Source: Archivesica marissinica
Taxonomy: Eukaryota; Mollusca; Bivalvia; Venerida; Vesicomyidae
Assembly: GCA_014843695.1 (NCBI GenBank)
Contig: CM026401.1
Span: 45,927,683 to 45,991,682 of the forward strand
Length of the DNA stretch: 64,000 nucleotides
Direction of reading: 5' to 3'
Shown: positions 40,974 through 52,346 of the stretch, piece by piece
Position numbering within the stretch: the first letter of the stretch is position 1
How the letters are laid out: the number at the start of each line of letters is the position of its first letter
Made by a program: the position numbers and the translations under genes
Notes under the pieces: model-generated
Seen by the model: only the letters and a program-made list of their open reading frames with translations
Told to the model about the DNA's origin: nothing
The model's database searches: none

Positions 40974-42303
40974 ACAAGTATTCTTGTAAGTTCACAATAT
41001 CTGACAAGTATTCTTGTAAGGATGCAATATCTGACAAGTATTCTTGTAAGTTCACAATATCTGACAAGTATTCTTGTAAGTTCACAATATCTGACAAGTA
41101 TTCTTGTAAGTTCACAATATCTGACAAGTATTCTTGTAAGTTCACAATATCTGACAAGTATTCTTGTAAGTTCAATCTGACAAGTATTCTTGTAAGCAAA
41201 CACAAACAACAATATCTGACAAGTATTCTTGTAAGTTCACAATATCTGACAAGTATTCTTGTAAGTTCACAATATCTGACAAGTATTCTTGTAAGGATGC
41301 AATATCTGACAAGTATTCTTGTAAGTTCACAATATCTGACAAGTATTCTTGTAAGTTCACAATATCTGACAAGTATTCTTGTAAGGATGCAATATCTGAC
41401 AAGTATTCTTGTAAGGATGCAATATCTGACAAGTATTCTTGTAAGTTCACAATATCTGACAAGTATTCTTGTAAGTTCACAATATCTGACAAGTATTCTT
41501 GTAAGGATGCAATATCTGACAAGTATTCTTGTAAGTTCACAATATCTGACAAGTATTCTTGTAAGTTTACAATATCTGACAAGTATTCTTGTAAGGATGC
41601 AATATATGACAAGTATTCTTGTAAGGATGCAATATCTGACAAGTATTCTTGTAAGGATGCAATATCTGACAAGTATTCTTGTAAGGATGCAATATCTGAC
41701 AAGTATTCTTGTAAGTTCACAATATCTGACAAGTATTCTTGTAAGTTCACAATATCTGACAAGTATTCTTGTAAGGATGCAATATCTGACAAGTATTCTT
41801 GTAAGTTCACAATATCTGACAAGTATTCTTGTAAGTTCACAATATCTGACAAGTATTCTTGTAAGGATGCAATATCTGACAAGTATTCTTGTAAGGATGC
41901 AATATCTGACAAGTATTCTTGTAAGGTGCAATATCTGACAAGTATTCTTGTAAGGATGCAATATCTGACAAGTATTCTTGTAAGTTCACAATATCTGACA
42001 AGTATTCTTGTAAGTTCACAATATCTGACAAGTATTCTTGTAAGTTCACAATATCTGACAAGTATTCTTGTAAGTTCACAATATCTGACAAGTATTCTTG
42101 TAAGTTCAATATCTGACAAGTATTCTTGTAAGTTCACAATATCTGACAAGTATTCTTGTAAGTTCACAATATCTGACAAGTATTCTTGTAAGTTCACAAT
42201 ATCTGACAAGTATTCTTGTAAGTTCACAATATCTGACAAGTATTCTTGTAAGTTCACAATATCTGACAAGTATTCTTGTAAGTTCACAATATCTGCCAAT
42301 TAA
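40974..42303. repeat. 30-bp tandem array of short palindromes, about 44 copies
   Basis: The unit ATATCTGACAAGTATTCTTG plus TAAGTTCACA contains ACAAG-TATT-CTTGT. Two unit types, TTCAC and GATGC, alternate in non-random runs. Because 30 is a multiple of three, frames of up to 375 codons stay open on both strands. A 19-bp irregular spacer (CAAACACAAACAAC) lies at about 41198. Confidence 0.95.
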
Positions 42304-42671
42304 TTTCTTGTAAGCTTGCCTTTTCTGCTAAAAATATTATTGTAATTTTGCACCAAAGTCTCGTACGTATTTGACACATACAGCGTTTCTTCTATCTATT
42401 TTCTATCCAATCCTGTGTCACAAGATTTCTTTCATACATTTTAATTCTTAAGAATTTTTCCCAGATAATCAGCTTACCAGCAAGTCTTCAATGGCTTTAC
42501 AGATTTAATTGATCAAATAATAGTCTACCCAATTATCCCTGTGGTTCTGCAAATAGTCTTGGATATGAAACATTTCCAGCTCCCAGAGTTAATTCATCAG
42601 GGATTATTTGATTGCAAACACTGACAGTCCTCTCTTATATCTCTTGAATGTTTTACATGTTCTACCTATCT
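42304..42671. other. unassigned sequence
   Basis: No gene, RNA or repeat recognised. Confidence 0.35.
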
Positions 42672-43432
42672 GAAATGTCTGCATTATGCAGGTACAGCTG
42701 GTTCCATTATTTATCCATTTATTATCTACTTACAAGTTTATCCATATGCTATCTTATATTCTCTGCATTATGCAGGTACAGCTGGTTCCATTATTTATCC
42801 ATTTATTATCTACTTACAAGTTTATCTATATGCTATCTTATATTCTCTGCATTATGCAGGTACAGCTGGTTCCATTATTTATCCATTTATTATCTACTTA
42901 CAAGTTTATCCATATGCTATCTTATATTCTCTGCATTATGCAGGTACAGCTGGTTCCATTATTTATCCATTTATTATCTACTTACAAGTTTATCCATATG
43001 CTATCTTATATTCTCTGCATTATGCAGGTACAGCTGGTTCCATTATTTATCCATTTATTATCTACTTACAAGTTTATCCATATGCTATCTTATATTCTCT
43101 GCATTATGCAGGTACAGCTGGTTCCATTATTTATCCATTTATTATCTACTTACAAGTTTATCCATATGCTATCTTATATTCTCTGCATTATGCAGGTACA
43201 GCTGGTTCCATTATTTATCCATTTATTATCTACTTACAAGTTTATCCATATGCTATCTTATATTCTCTGCATTATGCAGGTACAGCTGGTTCCATTATTT
43301 ATCCATTTATTATCTACTTACAAGTTTATCCATATGTTATCTTATATTCTCTGCATTATGCAGGTACAGCTGGTTCCATTATTTATCCATTTATTATCTA
43401 CTTACAAGTTATGTTATCTTATATTCTCTGCC
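42672..43432. repeat. 84-bp tandem array, 9 near-identical copies
   Basis: The unit TCTGCATTATGCAGGTACAG through ATGCTATCTTATATT repeats every 84 bp (28 codons) with only one or two substitutions overall. Two plus-strand frames stay open throughout, one giving a hydrophobic 28-residue repeat (CRYSWFHYLSIYYLLTSLSI). There is no start context or homology to support a protein. Confidence 0.95.
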
Positions 43433-43589
43433 ATTATTCGATCTCATACACAAGTTGAGGATCAAATTTTGGCTTGTAAAAAAGGTGATTTCAAGCTGGA
43501 TCCTTCCATAAGTGTAGGGTACTTTGTGAACTTATGACCTTCGCTATGATTGTTTTTTTCTCTCTCTTTCATTTGTGAATGAAACAGTG

Positions 43590-43735
43590 CCCAAGGTTAT
43601 AAAACTATTCTCAAACTCAAGCTCAAGTAATTTGATTGGTTGAGTCTGAGTTTAACACTCAGCAGAACCAATCAGAAGCTTGACACCGAGTTTGAAATTG
43701 GAGAAAAGTGTTATAACCTCCAGGCCTGGGCTCAC
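43590..43735. mobile_element. foldback MITE with roughly 65-bp arms
   Basis: GCCCAAGGTTATAAAACTAT, CTCAAACTCAAGCTCAAG and GATTGGTTGAGTCTGAGTTT on the left pair with AACACTCAGCAGAACCAATC and GTGTTATAACCTCCAGGC on the right. The open frame crossing it (43640-43900) is incidental. Confidence 0.75.
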
Positions 43736-43992
43736 TTTGAGAAAAAAAAACATTGCTGTAACCGATGTCACAAATCCAAAGTTCCATCGACTTATGGGAG
43801 GATCCAGTTTAAAATCAGCATTTTTGAAGGCAAAATTTGGCCAAGATCGGCCTATAGCGAGGAATATACCGTAGGCATGAGTTACACAAAGCTCAGATAA
43901 TGACAGTAGAAAGAATCAGCATTCCTTTGCCGTAAATCGCAAGTTGTACTTTTGATGTTGCACAGTTTGTGTTTTAACCCTAATATTTAGGC

Positions 43993-44238
43993 TGTCCGAT
44001 TAGTGCAGTGGTTAGCACTCTCGCTTCTCACCAATGCAACCCTGGTTCAATCCTTGGACTGGGAAGTATGTGAGATGGTACGGTTGCCGCCAGATCGGAC
44101 AGGTGGGTTTTCTCCGGGTACTCCGGTTTCCTCCCACACGAATGACCACATTTTACGTTCTCATCTGCGCCAACGAGAGCGATTAATATAAGTTGTTAAA
44201 ACTTGCTTCGCAATCGTTGTAAAATAAATAAAGTTTAA
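43993..44238 (+). mobile_element. SINE-A, tail hit by TTAA-1
   Basis: Full head (GTCCGATTAGTGCAGTGGTT) and body. The tail reads AAATAAATAAAGTTTAA and is then interrupted by a TTAA-1 element; its last bases (ACTTTAAAAC) reappear at about 44475. Confidence 0.88.
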
Positions 44239-44474
44239 CCCTTTCAACACCACAGACCTCTCAATAGGCTTACGAAAAGTGTAGATCCAGATGAGACGGC
44301 TCGTCACGAGCCGGCTCATCAGGATCTGCACTTTTTGCTAGTAATATTACTAGTTTTAGACAAAATTACCCATTTTGAAAAATGAACTGGTCCAAATGTA
44401 ATTTTCTTATTAATTTATTGGTCTAAAATATCATGGACCAGTCCATGTCAGTTACTTGGTGTTGAATGGGTTAA
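44235..44474 (-). mobile_element. TTAA-1 MITE in a SINE-A tail
   Basis: TTAA at 44235-44238 and 44471-44474 flank CCCTTTCAACACCA to GGTGTTGAATGGG (232 bp). Confidence 0.93.
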
Positions 44475-44515
44475 ACTTTAAAACCCTTAACCTGCCAATC
44501 ACCACTAAAGTCACT

Positions 44516-47500
44516 TTAGCAAACAGCATAGAGCCAGATCACAGAATGTGCCGTCTGATCATGCTCTATGCTGTTTGCTATTAGGATAGTGGAGCTAAAA
44601 CACTTTGTCTGAATAGCAAACAGCATAGATGCCAGATCACAGAATGTGCCGTCTGATCAGTCTCTATGCTGTTTGCTATTAGGATAGTGGAGCTAAAACA
44701 CTTTGTCTGAATAGCAAACACCATAGATGCCAGATCACAGAATGTGCCGTCTGATCAGTCTCTATGCTGTTTGCTATTAGGATAGTGGAGCTAAAACACT
44801 TTGTCTGAATAGCAAACAGCATAGATGCCAGATCACAGAATGTGCCGTCTGATCAGTCTCTATGCTGTTTGCTATTAGGATAGTGGAGCTAAAACACTTT
44901 GTCTGAATAGCAAACACCATAGATGCCAGATCACAGAATGTGCCGTCTGATCAGTCTCTACCAAAAACAAACACCGAATAGCAAACACATAGATGCCAGA
45001 TCACAGAATGTGCCGTCTGATCAGTCTCTTGCTGTTTGCTATTAGGATAGTGGAGCTAAAACACTTTGTCTGAATAGCAAACACCATAGATGCCAGATCA
45101 CAGAATGTGCCGTCTGATCAGTCTCTATGCTGTTTGCTATTAGGATAGTGGAGCTAAAACACTTTGTCTGAATAGCAAACAGCATAGAGCCAGATCACAG
45201 AATGTGCCGTCTGATCAGTCTCCATGCTGTTTGCTATTAGGATAGTGGAGCTAAAACACTTTGTCTGAATAGCAAACAGCATAGATGCCAGATCACAGAA
45301 TGTGCCGTCTGATCAGTCTCTATGCTGATTGCTATTAGGATAGTGGAGCTAAAACACTTTGTCTGAATAGCAAACACCATAGATGCCAGATCACAGAATG
45401 TGCCGTCTGATCAGTCTCTATGCTGTTTGCTATTAGGATAGTGGAGCTAAAACACTTTGTCTGAATAGCAAACACCATAGATGCCAGATCACAGAATGTG
45501 CCGTCTGATCAGTCTCTATGCTGTTTGCTATTAGGATAGTGGAGCTAAAACACTTTGTCTGAATAGCAAACACCATAGATGCCAGATCACAGAATGTGCC
45601 GTCTGATCAGTCTCTGTGCTGTTTGCTATTAGGATAGTGGAGCTAAAACACTTTGTCTGAATAGCAAACAGCATAGATGACAGATCACAGAATGTGCCGT
45701 CTGATCAGTCTCTATGCTGTTTGCTATTAGGATAGTGGAGCTAAAACACTTTGTCTGAATAGCAAACAGCATAGATGCCAGATCACAGAATGTGCCGTCT
45801 GATCAGTCTCTATGCTGTTTGCTATTAGGATAGTGGAGCTAAAACACTTTGTCTGAATAGCAAACACCATAGATGCCAGATCACAGAATGTGCCGTCTGA
45901 TCAGTCTCTATGCTGTTTGCTATTAGGATAGTGGAGCTAAAACACTTTGTCTGAATAGCAAACACCATAGATGCCAGATCACAGAATGTGCCGTCTGATC
46001 AGTCTCTATGCTGTTTGCTATTAGGATAGTGGAGCTAAAACACTTTGTCTGAATAGCAAACAGCATAGAGCCAGATCACAGAATGTGCCGTCTGATCAGT
46101 CTCCATGCTGTTTGCTATTAGGATAGTGGAGCTAAAACACTTTGTCTGAATAGCAAACAGCATAGATGCCAGATCACAGAATGTGCCGTCTGATCAGTCT
46201 CTATGCTGATTGCTATTAGGATAGTGGAGCTAAAACACTTTGTCTGAATAGCAAACACCATAGATGCCAGATAACATAATGTGCCGTCTGATCAGTCTCT
46301 ATGCTGTTTGCTATTAGGATAGTGGAGGCTGTGGAGCTAAAACACTTTGTCTGAATAGCAAACACCATAGATGCCAGATCACAGAATGTGCCGTCTGATC
46401 AGTCTCTATGCTGTTTGCTATTAGGATAGTGAAGCTAAAACACTTTGTCTGAATAGCAAACAGCATAGATGCCAGATCACAGAATGTGCCGTCTGATCAG
46501 TCTCTATGCTGTTTGCTATTAGGATAGTGGAGCTAAAACACTTTGTCTGAATAGCAAACACCATAGATGCCAGATCACAGAATGTGCCGTCTGATCAGTC
46601 TCTATGCTGTTTGCTATTAGGATAGTGGAGCTAAAACACTTTGTCTGAATAGCAAACACCATAGATGCCAGATCACAGAATGTGCCGTCTGATCAGTCTC
46701 TATGCTGTTTGCTATTAGGATAGTGGAGCTAAAACACTTTGTCTGAATAGCAAACAGCATAGAGCCAGATCACAGAATGTGCTGTCTGATCAGTCTCCAT
46801 GCTGTTTGCTATTAGGATAGTGGAGCTAAAACACTTTGTCTGAATAGCAAACAGCATAGATGCCAGATCACAGAATGTGCCGTCTGATCAGTCTCTATGC
46901 TGTTTGCTATTAGGATAGTGGAGACTGTGGAGCTAAAACACTTTGTCTGAATAGCAAACACCATAGATGCCAGATAACATAATGTGCCGTCTGATCAGTC
47001 TCTATGCTGTTTGCTATTAGGATAGTGGAGCTAAAACACTTTGTCTGAATAGCAAACACCATAGATGCCAGATCACAGAATGTGCTGTCTGATCAGTCTC
47101 TATGCTGTTTGCTATTAGGATAGTGGAGGCTGTGGAGCTAAAACACTTTGTCTGAATAGCAAACACCATAGATGCCAGATCACAGAATGTGCCGTCTGAT
47201 CAGTCTCTGTGCTGTTTGCTATTAGGATAGTGGAGCTAAAACACTTTGTCTGAATAGCAAACACCATAGATGCCAGATCACAGAATGTGCCGTCTGATCA
47301 GTCTCTATGCTGTTTGCTATTAGGATAGTGGAGCTAAAACACTTTGTCTGAATAGCAAACAGCATAGAGCCAGATCACAGAATGTGCCGTCTGATCAGTC
47401 TCCATGCTGTTTGCTATTAGGATAGTGGAGCTAAAACACTTTGTCTGAATAGCAAACACCATAGATGCCAGATCACAGAATGTGCCGTCTGATCAGTCTC

Positions 47501-47930
47501 TATGCTGTTTGCTATTAGGATAGTGGAGCTAAAACACTTTGTCTGAATAGCAAACACCATAGATGCCAGATCGCAGAATGTGCCATCTGATCAGTCTCTA
47601 TGCTGTTTGCTATTAGGATAGTGGAGCTAAAACACTTTGTCTGAATAGCAAACACCATAGATGCCAGATCACAGAATGTGCCATCTGATCAGTCTCCATG
47701 CTGTTTGCTATTAGGATAGTGGAGCTAAAACACTTTGTCTGAATAGCAAACACCATAGATGCCAGATCACAGAATGTGCCGTCTGATCAGTCTCTATGCT
47801 GTTTGCTATTAGGATAGTGGAGCTAAAACACTTTGTCTGAATAGCAAACAGCATAGATGCCAGATCACAGAATGTGCCGTCTGATCAGTCTCCATGCTGT
47901 TTGCTATTAGGATAGTGGAGCTAAAACATT
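44516..47930. repeat. 98-bp satellite made of FB-1 hairpins, about 35 copies
   Basis: Each monomer is GAATAGCAAACAGCATAGAT, GCCAGATCACAGAATGTGCC, GTCTGATCAGTCTCTATGCT, GTTTGCTATTAGGATAGTGG, then AGCTAAAACACTTTGTCT. The first 66 bp form the FB-1 hairpin and the last 32 bp are a spacer. Starts include 44611 and 44709. Variant monomers (CAGCATAGAGCC; GGAGGCTGTGGAG) recur at intervals, showing higher-order amplification. Confidence 0.95.
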
Positions 47931-47931
47931 T

Positions 47932-48003
47932 AATAGCAAACAACATAGATCCTGATCAGACCTGGCATTGTACTGCAGCTGATTCTGGATCTATGTTGTT
48001 TGC
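47932..48003. mobile_element. FB-1 hairpin at the array edge
   Basis: AATAGCAAACAACATAGATC, then CTGATCAGAC, face CTGGATCTATGTTGTTTGC. It is closer to dispersed FB-1 than to array monomers, so it may be the source copy or the flank of the array. Confidence 0.75.
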
Positions 48004-48100
48004 ACATTCCGTCCAATTAATGGGGCGGGTTAACATTTGTGCCAAGTCATTTTAAGATTCTTCTGAGAGTTCAAGAGTTATGGAGTTAATGAGCAGTATA

Positions 48101-48342
48101 TTAACCCTTTCAACACCACAGGCCTCTAAATAGGCTTACAAAAAGTGTAGATCCAGATGAGCCGGCTCGTGACGAGCCATCTCATCAGGATCTGCACTTT
48201 TGGCCAGTAATATTACTATTTGTAGACAAAAATTACCCATTTTGATAAATGAACTGGTCCAAATGTAATTTTCTTATTAATTTATTGGTCTGAAAATATC
48301 ATGGACCAGTTCATGTCAGTTACTTGGGGTTGAATGGGTTAA
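48101..48342 (-). mobile_element. TTAA-1 MITE
   Basis: TTAA-CCCTTTCAACACCAC to GGGGTTGAATGGG-TTAA, with hairpin GATGAGCCGGCTCGTGACGA. Confidence 0.9.
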
Positions 48343-48351
48343 GCACAGACT

Positions 48352-48505
48352 GGCACCCAGGTAGAACCACATACCATTAGAATATAGCCAGTTCCAAACA
48401 TGAAAGAATTTGGCAGCCCCACCCCCCCAGTGGGATTAAACCTACAGCGGTGAGTGGCAAGTGATTTGAAACCTTAACCACTCATCTGCAGATGCCCTGA
48501 GGTTG
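48352..48505 (-). mobile_element. SINE-E, tRNA-headed, diverged
   Basis: The minus strand gives GATGAGTGGTTAAGG (A-box-like) and GTAGGTTTAATCCCAC (B-box-like), then a G-rich body GGGGGGGTGGGGCTGCC. Fragments of a similar body lie at about 57862-57892, and a similar head lies at 19465-19522. Confidence 0.6.
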
Positions 48506-48689
48506 AGTGCACTCTTTAACCCCATGGCTTACGCATAATTTATGCACACACTTAGCCGCACTATATTATTGACAGGTTCAAGATCTCTTGGGACAATATC
48601 TAAATATCTAAAAACTGTAATCCAATGCTTTCTCGGTGAAATAGCAAAAAGACACAAAAACCGACATTCAGATACTTTCGTATTGTTAT

Positions 48690-48772
48690 TACCGTACTTA
48701 CTAGCCTATAAGACGGACTTTTTATCACCAGATTATTGTCTCAAAGTAGCTCCCCGTCTTATAAGCGAGTGA
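48690..48772 (+). mobile_element. short TATAAGAC-ended MITE, copy 2
   Basis: CTAGCCTATAAGACGGAC to CCCCGTCTTATAAGCGAGTG, with TTTTATCACCAGATTATTGT between, matches 78-167 in reverse. Confidence 0.72.
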
Positions 48773-48921
48773 TAATTTTTTATTTTTTATTTTCTTTTTA
48801 TTAAAAATCGATTTGATGACGTTTGAAATAACTGAAAGGGTGTATGTAACAAAAGCATAGACTTTCACAGCTTTATCTGTAAACTGAACTTGTCAATAGC
48901 ATTTTAGCAAATCAAATTTAT

Positions 48922-49082
48922 TAGTTTATACAAATTTATTTTAGCTCGATTGCGAAACAAGTTCTTTCAACTTATATTAATCACTCTCGAGACCTCATTC
49001 CTGATGGAATCCATCACCATGAAGGAGAGAGAAGAGGCAATGTGGAATTTAAATGCCTTGTCTAAGGGCACAATCGTAAATT
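48922..49082 (-). mobile_element. SINE-C, 5'-truncated
   Basis: Tail TAGTTTATACAAATTTATTT and body to CTAAGGGCACAATCGTAA; the tRNA head is missing. Confidence 0.82.
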
Positions 49083-49154
49083 TATCGTTGGGAATTTTTT
49101 ATGATTTGACATAATTTACAGTGCTTTTACAGTACAATTTGTTTGATCTTTACT

Positions 49155-49316
49155 TCTGAGTTGGTTTCCATTTACTCGGCTGTCTTATATGCGGGTCTAT
49201 GCAAAATACCACTGATCTAGGACCACAGTGGGAGACGGTCGTCTTATAGGCGAGTTCGTCTTATAGGCAAGATCGTCTTATAGGCGAGATCGTCTTAGCG
49301 AGTAAATATGGTAAGA
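49155..49316 (+). mobile_element. TATAAGAC-ended MITE, copy 3 with end duplication
   Basis: It starts TTTACTCGGCTGTCTTATAT. The right end motif TCGTCTTATAGGCGAG is repeated three to four times before GCGAGTAAATATGGTA. Confidence 0.65.
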
Positions 49317-49354
49317 ATAGCTAAAAGACATTGCGATACTTTCATATTATTATG

Positions 49355-49536
49355 TACAGTCAAACCTGTCTTAAGCAGCCAGCCAAGGGAATCACAGAAA
49401 GTGGCTGCTTAGCACAGGTGGCTGTTTAATAGAGGTCAAATGTATAATAAAACAACATATTGGGAATCTGGAAACTGGCTGCTTAATACAGGTTGGTTGC
49501 TTAATGGAGATGACCACTAACACAGGTTTGACTGTA
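49355..49536. mobile_element. TG-1 TA-flanked MITE, uninterrupted copy
   Basis: TA-CAGTCAAACCTGTCTTAAG to CACAGGTTTGACTG-TA, 178 bp without the TA duplication. The CAGT start with TA target is typical of Tc1/mariner-Tigger-like MITEs. The TTAA inside CTGTC-TTAA-GCAGCC is the site used by TTAA-1 at 8144. Confidence 0.85.
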
Positions 49537-51390
49537 TATACACATGTTACCTCTTAAGCAGCCACCTGTGTTAAGCAGCCACTTTGTGATTCCCTTGACT
49601 GGCTGCTTAAGGCAGGTTTGACTGTATATACACACCTTACCTCTATTAAGCAGCCACCTGTATTAATCAGCCAAGTTCAGTGATTCCCTTGGCTGACTGC
49701 TTAAGGCAGGTTTGACTGTATATACACACCTTATCTCTATTAAGCAGCCACCTGTGTTAAGCAGACACTTTCAGTGATTCCCTTGGCTGGCTGCTTAAGG
49801 CAGGTTTGACTGTATATACACACCTTATCTCTATTAAGCAACCACCTGTGTTAAGCAGCCACTTTCAGTGATTCCCTTGGCTGGCTGCTTAAGGCAGGTT
49901 TGACTGTATATACACACCTTATCTCTATTAAGCAACCACCTGTGTTAAGCAGCCACTTTCAGTGATTCACTTGGCTGGCTGCTTAATGCAGGTTTGACTG
50001 TATATACACACCTTATCTCTATTAAGCAACCACCTGTGTTAAGCAGCCACTTTCAGTGATTCCTTTGGATGGCTGCTTATGGCAGGTTTTACTGTATATA
50101 CACACCTTACCTCTATTAAGCAGCCACCTGTGCTAATCAGCCAAGTTCAGTGATTCCCTTGGCTGGCTGCTTAAGGCAGCAGGTTTGACTGTATATACAC
50201 ACACCTTATCTCTATTAAGCAGCCACCTGTGTTAAGCAGCCACTTTCAGTGATTACCTTGGCTGGCTGTTTAAGGCAGCAGATTTGACTGTATATACCCA
50301 CATTATCTCTATTAAGCATCCACCTGTGTTAAGCAGCCACTTTCAGTGAATACCTTGGCTGGCTGCTTAAGGCAGGTTTGACTGTATATACACATACCTC
50401 TATTAAGCAGCCATCTGTGTTAATCAGCCACGTTCAGTGATTCCCTTGGCTGGCTGCAGCAGGTTTGACTGTATATACCCACCTTATCTCTATTAAGCAG
50501 CCACCTGTGTTAAGCAGCCACTTTCAGTGATTCCTTTGGATGGCTGCTTACGGCAGGTTTTACTGTATATACACACCTTACCTCTATTAAGCAACCACCT
50601 GTGCTAATCAGCCAAGTTCAGTGATTCCCTTGGCTGGCTGCTTAAGGCAGCAGATTTGACTGTATATACCCACATTATCTCTATTAAGCATCCACCTGTG
50701 TTAAGCAGCCACTTTCAGTGATTACCTTGGCTGGCTGCTTAAGGCAGGTTTGACTGTATATACACACCATACCTCTATTAAGCAGCTACCTGTGCTAAGC
50801 AGCCACTTTCTGTGATTCCCTTGGCTGGCTGCTTAAGGCAGATTTGACTGTATATACACACCTTACCTCTATTAAGCAGCCATCTGTGTTAATCAGCCAC
50901 GTTCAGTGATTCCCTTGGCTGGCTGCTTAAGGCAGGTTTGACTGTATATACACACCTTATCTCTATTAAGCAGACACCTGTGTTAAGCAGCCACTTTCAG
51001 TGATTACCTTGGCTGGCTGCTTAAGGCAGCAGGTTGGACTGTATATACACACCATATCTCTATTAAGCAGCCACCTGTGTTAACCAGCCACTTTCAGTGA
51101 TTACCTTGGCTGGCTGCTTAACTCTTTCAACACCAAGTAACTGACATGGACTGGTCCATGATATTCTTAGACCAATAAATGAATAAGAAAATTACATTCG
51201 GACCAGTTCATTTATCAAGATGGGTAATTTTGTCTAAAATTAGTAATACTACTTGCAAAACGTGCAGATCCTGATGAGACGGCTCGTCACGAGCCGGCTC
51301 ATCTGGATCTACACTTTTTGTAAGCCCATATAGAGGTCTGTGGTGTTGAAAGGGTTAAGGCAGCAGGTTTGACTGTATATATGTACCCAT
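49537..51390. repeat. 94-bp satellite derived from TG-1 ends, about 17 copies
   Basis: Each unit contains GGCTGGCTGCTTAAGGCAGG then TTTGACTGTATATACACACC (a TG-1 terminus with flank) plus CTCTATTAAGCAGCCACCTG (TG-1 interior). Units vary by 5-15%. A TTAA-1 element interrupts at 51118-51358, after which the last unit resumes. Confidence 0.9.
51118..51358 (+). mobile_element. TTAA-1 MITE inside the 94-bp satellite
   Basis: GGCTGGCTGC-TTAA-CTCTTTCAACACCA on the left and TGTTGAAAGGG-TTAA-GGCAGCAGG on the right. Joining across one TTAA restores the satellite unit exactly. Confidence 0.93.
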
Positions 51391-51870
51391 ACGAATGACA
51401 CTATCGTACATCATTCTCGGGATACTGTGATGAATGAAAGGATGTAAATGTATCGTCTTCTTGGGAACCGTTATGGGTATTCATATGCAAAATATGTGGT
51501 TCCGAAAGGATTAGCATTATTTCCCAGAAGGCTTCAAATGTGAGAATTTGGACGAGCCAATCTGATTATATCTCGGTCTGCTACTATAGGTCACGAGTAA
51601 AGACGTATGGTTCAAACATCATAGATTTCCCTTGAGCCCCTTATACCTAACACTTATGACGCATATCAGTATTAAAGCAGTTTTAAGTGGTTTACAATTG
51701 TGTCTTTGACAAATGGCTACTAAATACAATTAAAACACGGTCGTGACGTCATACCTTTGTACTTGCAGTCCGTTATTATTAATATTGGACTGATGGCAAG
51801 AGGCCAGAGTACTATATTAAATACTACGCGTACATGTACGAACGTAACCATTTTAATTAGTACGATCTTG
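51391..51870. other. unassigned sequence
   Basis: No gene, RNA or known repeat recognised. The frame at 51757-51999 crosses the inverted repeat that follows and has no domain. Confidence 0.35.
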
Positions 51871-51997
51871 TTATATAAGATATATAAGCCTCAAACGGAT
51901 CCAATATGTAAAATATTAGTACTGTCTTCGGCGCTACACGCCTCACATAGTCCAATAATTTACATATTGGATCATTTTCGGCTTATATCTTATACAT
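51871..51997. repeat. inverted repeat with roughly 40-bp arms
   Basis: TATAAGATATATAAGCCTCA and GGATCCAATATGTAAAATAT on the left pair with TTTACATATTGGATC and GGCTTATATCTTATA on the right. The loop is about 40 bp (TACTGTCTTCGGCGCTACAC). It may be a foldback element seen only once here. Confidence 0.7.
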
Positions 51998-52088
51998 AGA
52001 AGGTCACAAGAGGATATTTTCTATTCTGTACATATCTACTGTTGAATCTCTTTTTTCTGTTTTTTTTAGACTCTTTATTTAACTCGTA

Positions 52089-52346
52089 TCGGATCTGTAG
52101 TCCAGTGGATCGCAGGTTCAATCCCCCCATCTGATCCTAATAAAATTAACAGTCTTACAGATGGGACGTTAAACCGAGGTCTTGTGTCGGTGCTTTACTT
52201 CGTGCACGTAAAAGAACCAGAGGGGACACTGGAATAGGTCTCTTGTCTGTATCATTGCACTATCCTCCAAAAATCTAAAATGACTAATCCCTTCAGGAGG
52301 CGTCGCTCATATGGGCAACCGGTAGCGACGATAAATAAACGTAAAA
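52089..52346 (+). mobile_element. SINE-B with deleted anticodon arm
   Basis: GGATCTGTAGTCCAGTGG joins directly to ATCGCAGGTTCAATCCCCC, losing the 26 bp around the anticodon. The rest is complete to GATAAATAAACGTAAAA. Confidence 0.87.

Noticed and set aside
40960..42299. 333- and 375-codon frames on the minus strand
   Set aside because: They are produced by the 30-bp array, where a stop-free unit stays stop-free. Both strands are open and variation ignores codon structure.
40974..42303. CRISPR-like appearance of 30- and 36-bp repeats
   Set aside because: Repeats are contiguous with no unique spacers, and the genome is eukaryotic.
42648..43537. 287- and 283-codon plus-strand frames
   Set aside because: They are produced by the 84-bp array. 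Two frames are open at once, with no supporting start, splice site or homology.
43640..43900. 86-codon plus-strand frame
   Set aside because: It starts inside a foldback MITE and has no recognisable domain.
51757..51999. 80-codon plus-strand frame
   Set aside because: About half lies in an inverted repeat; no domain or homology was recognised.
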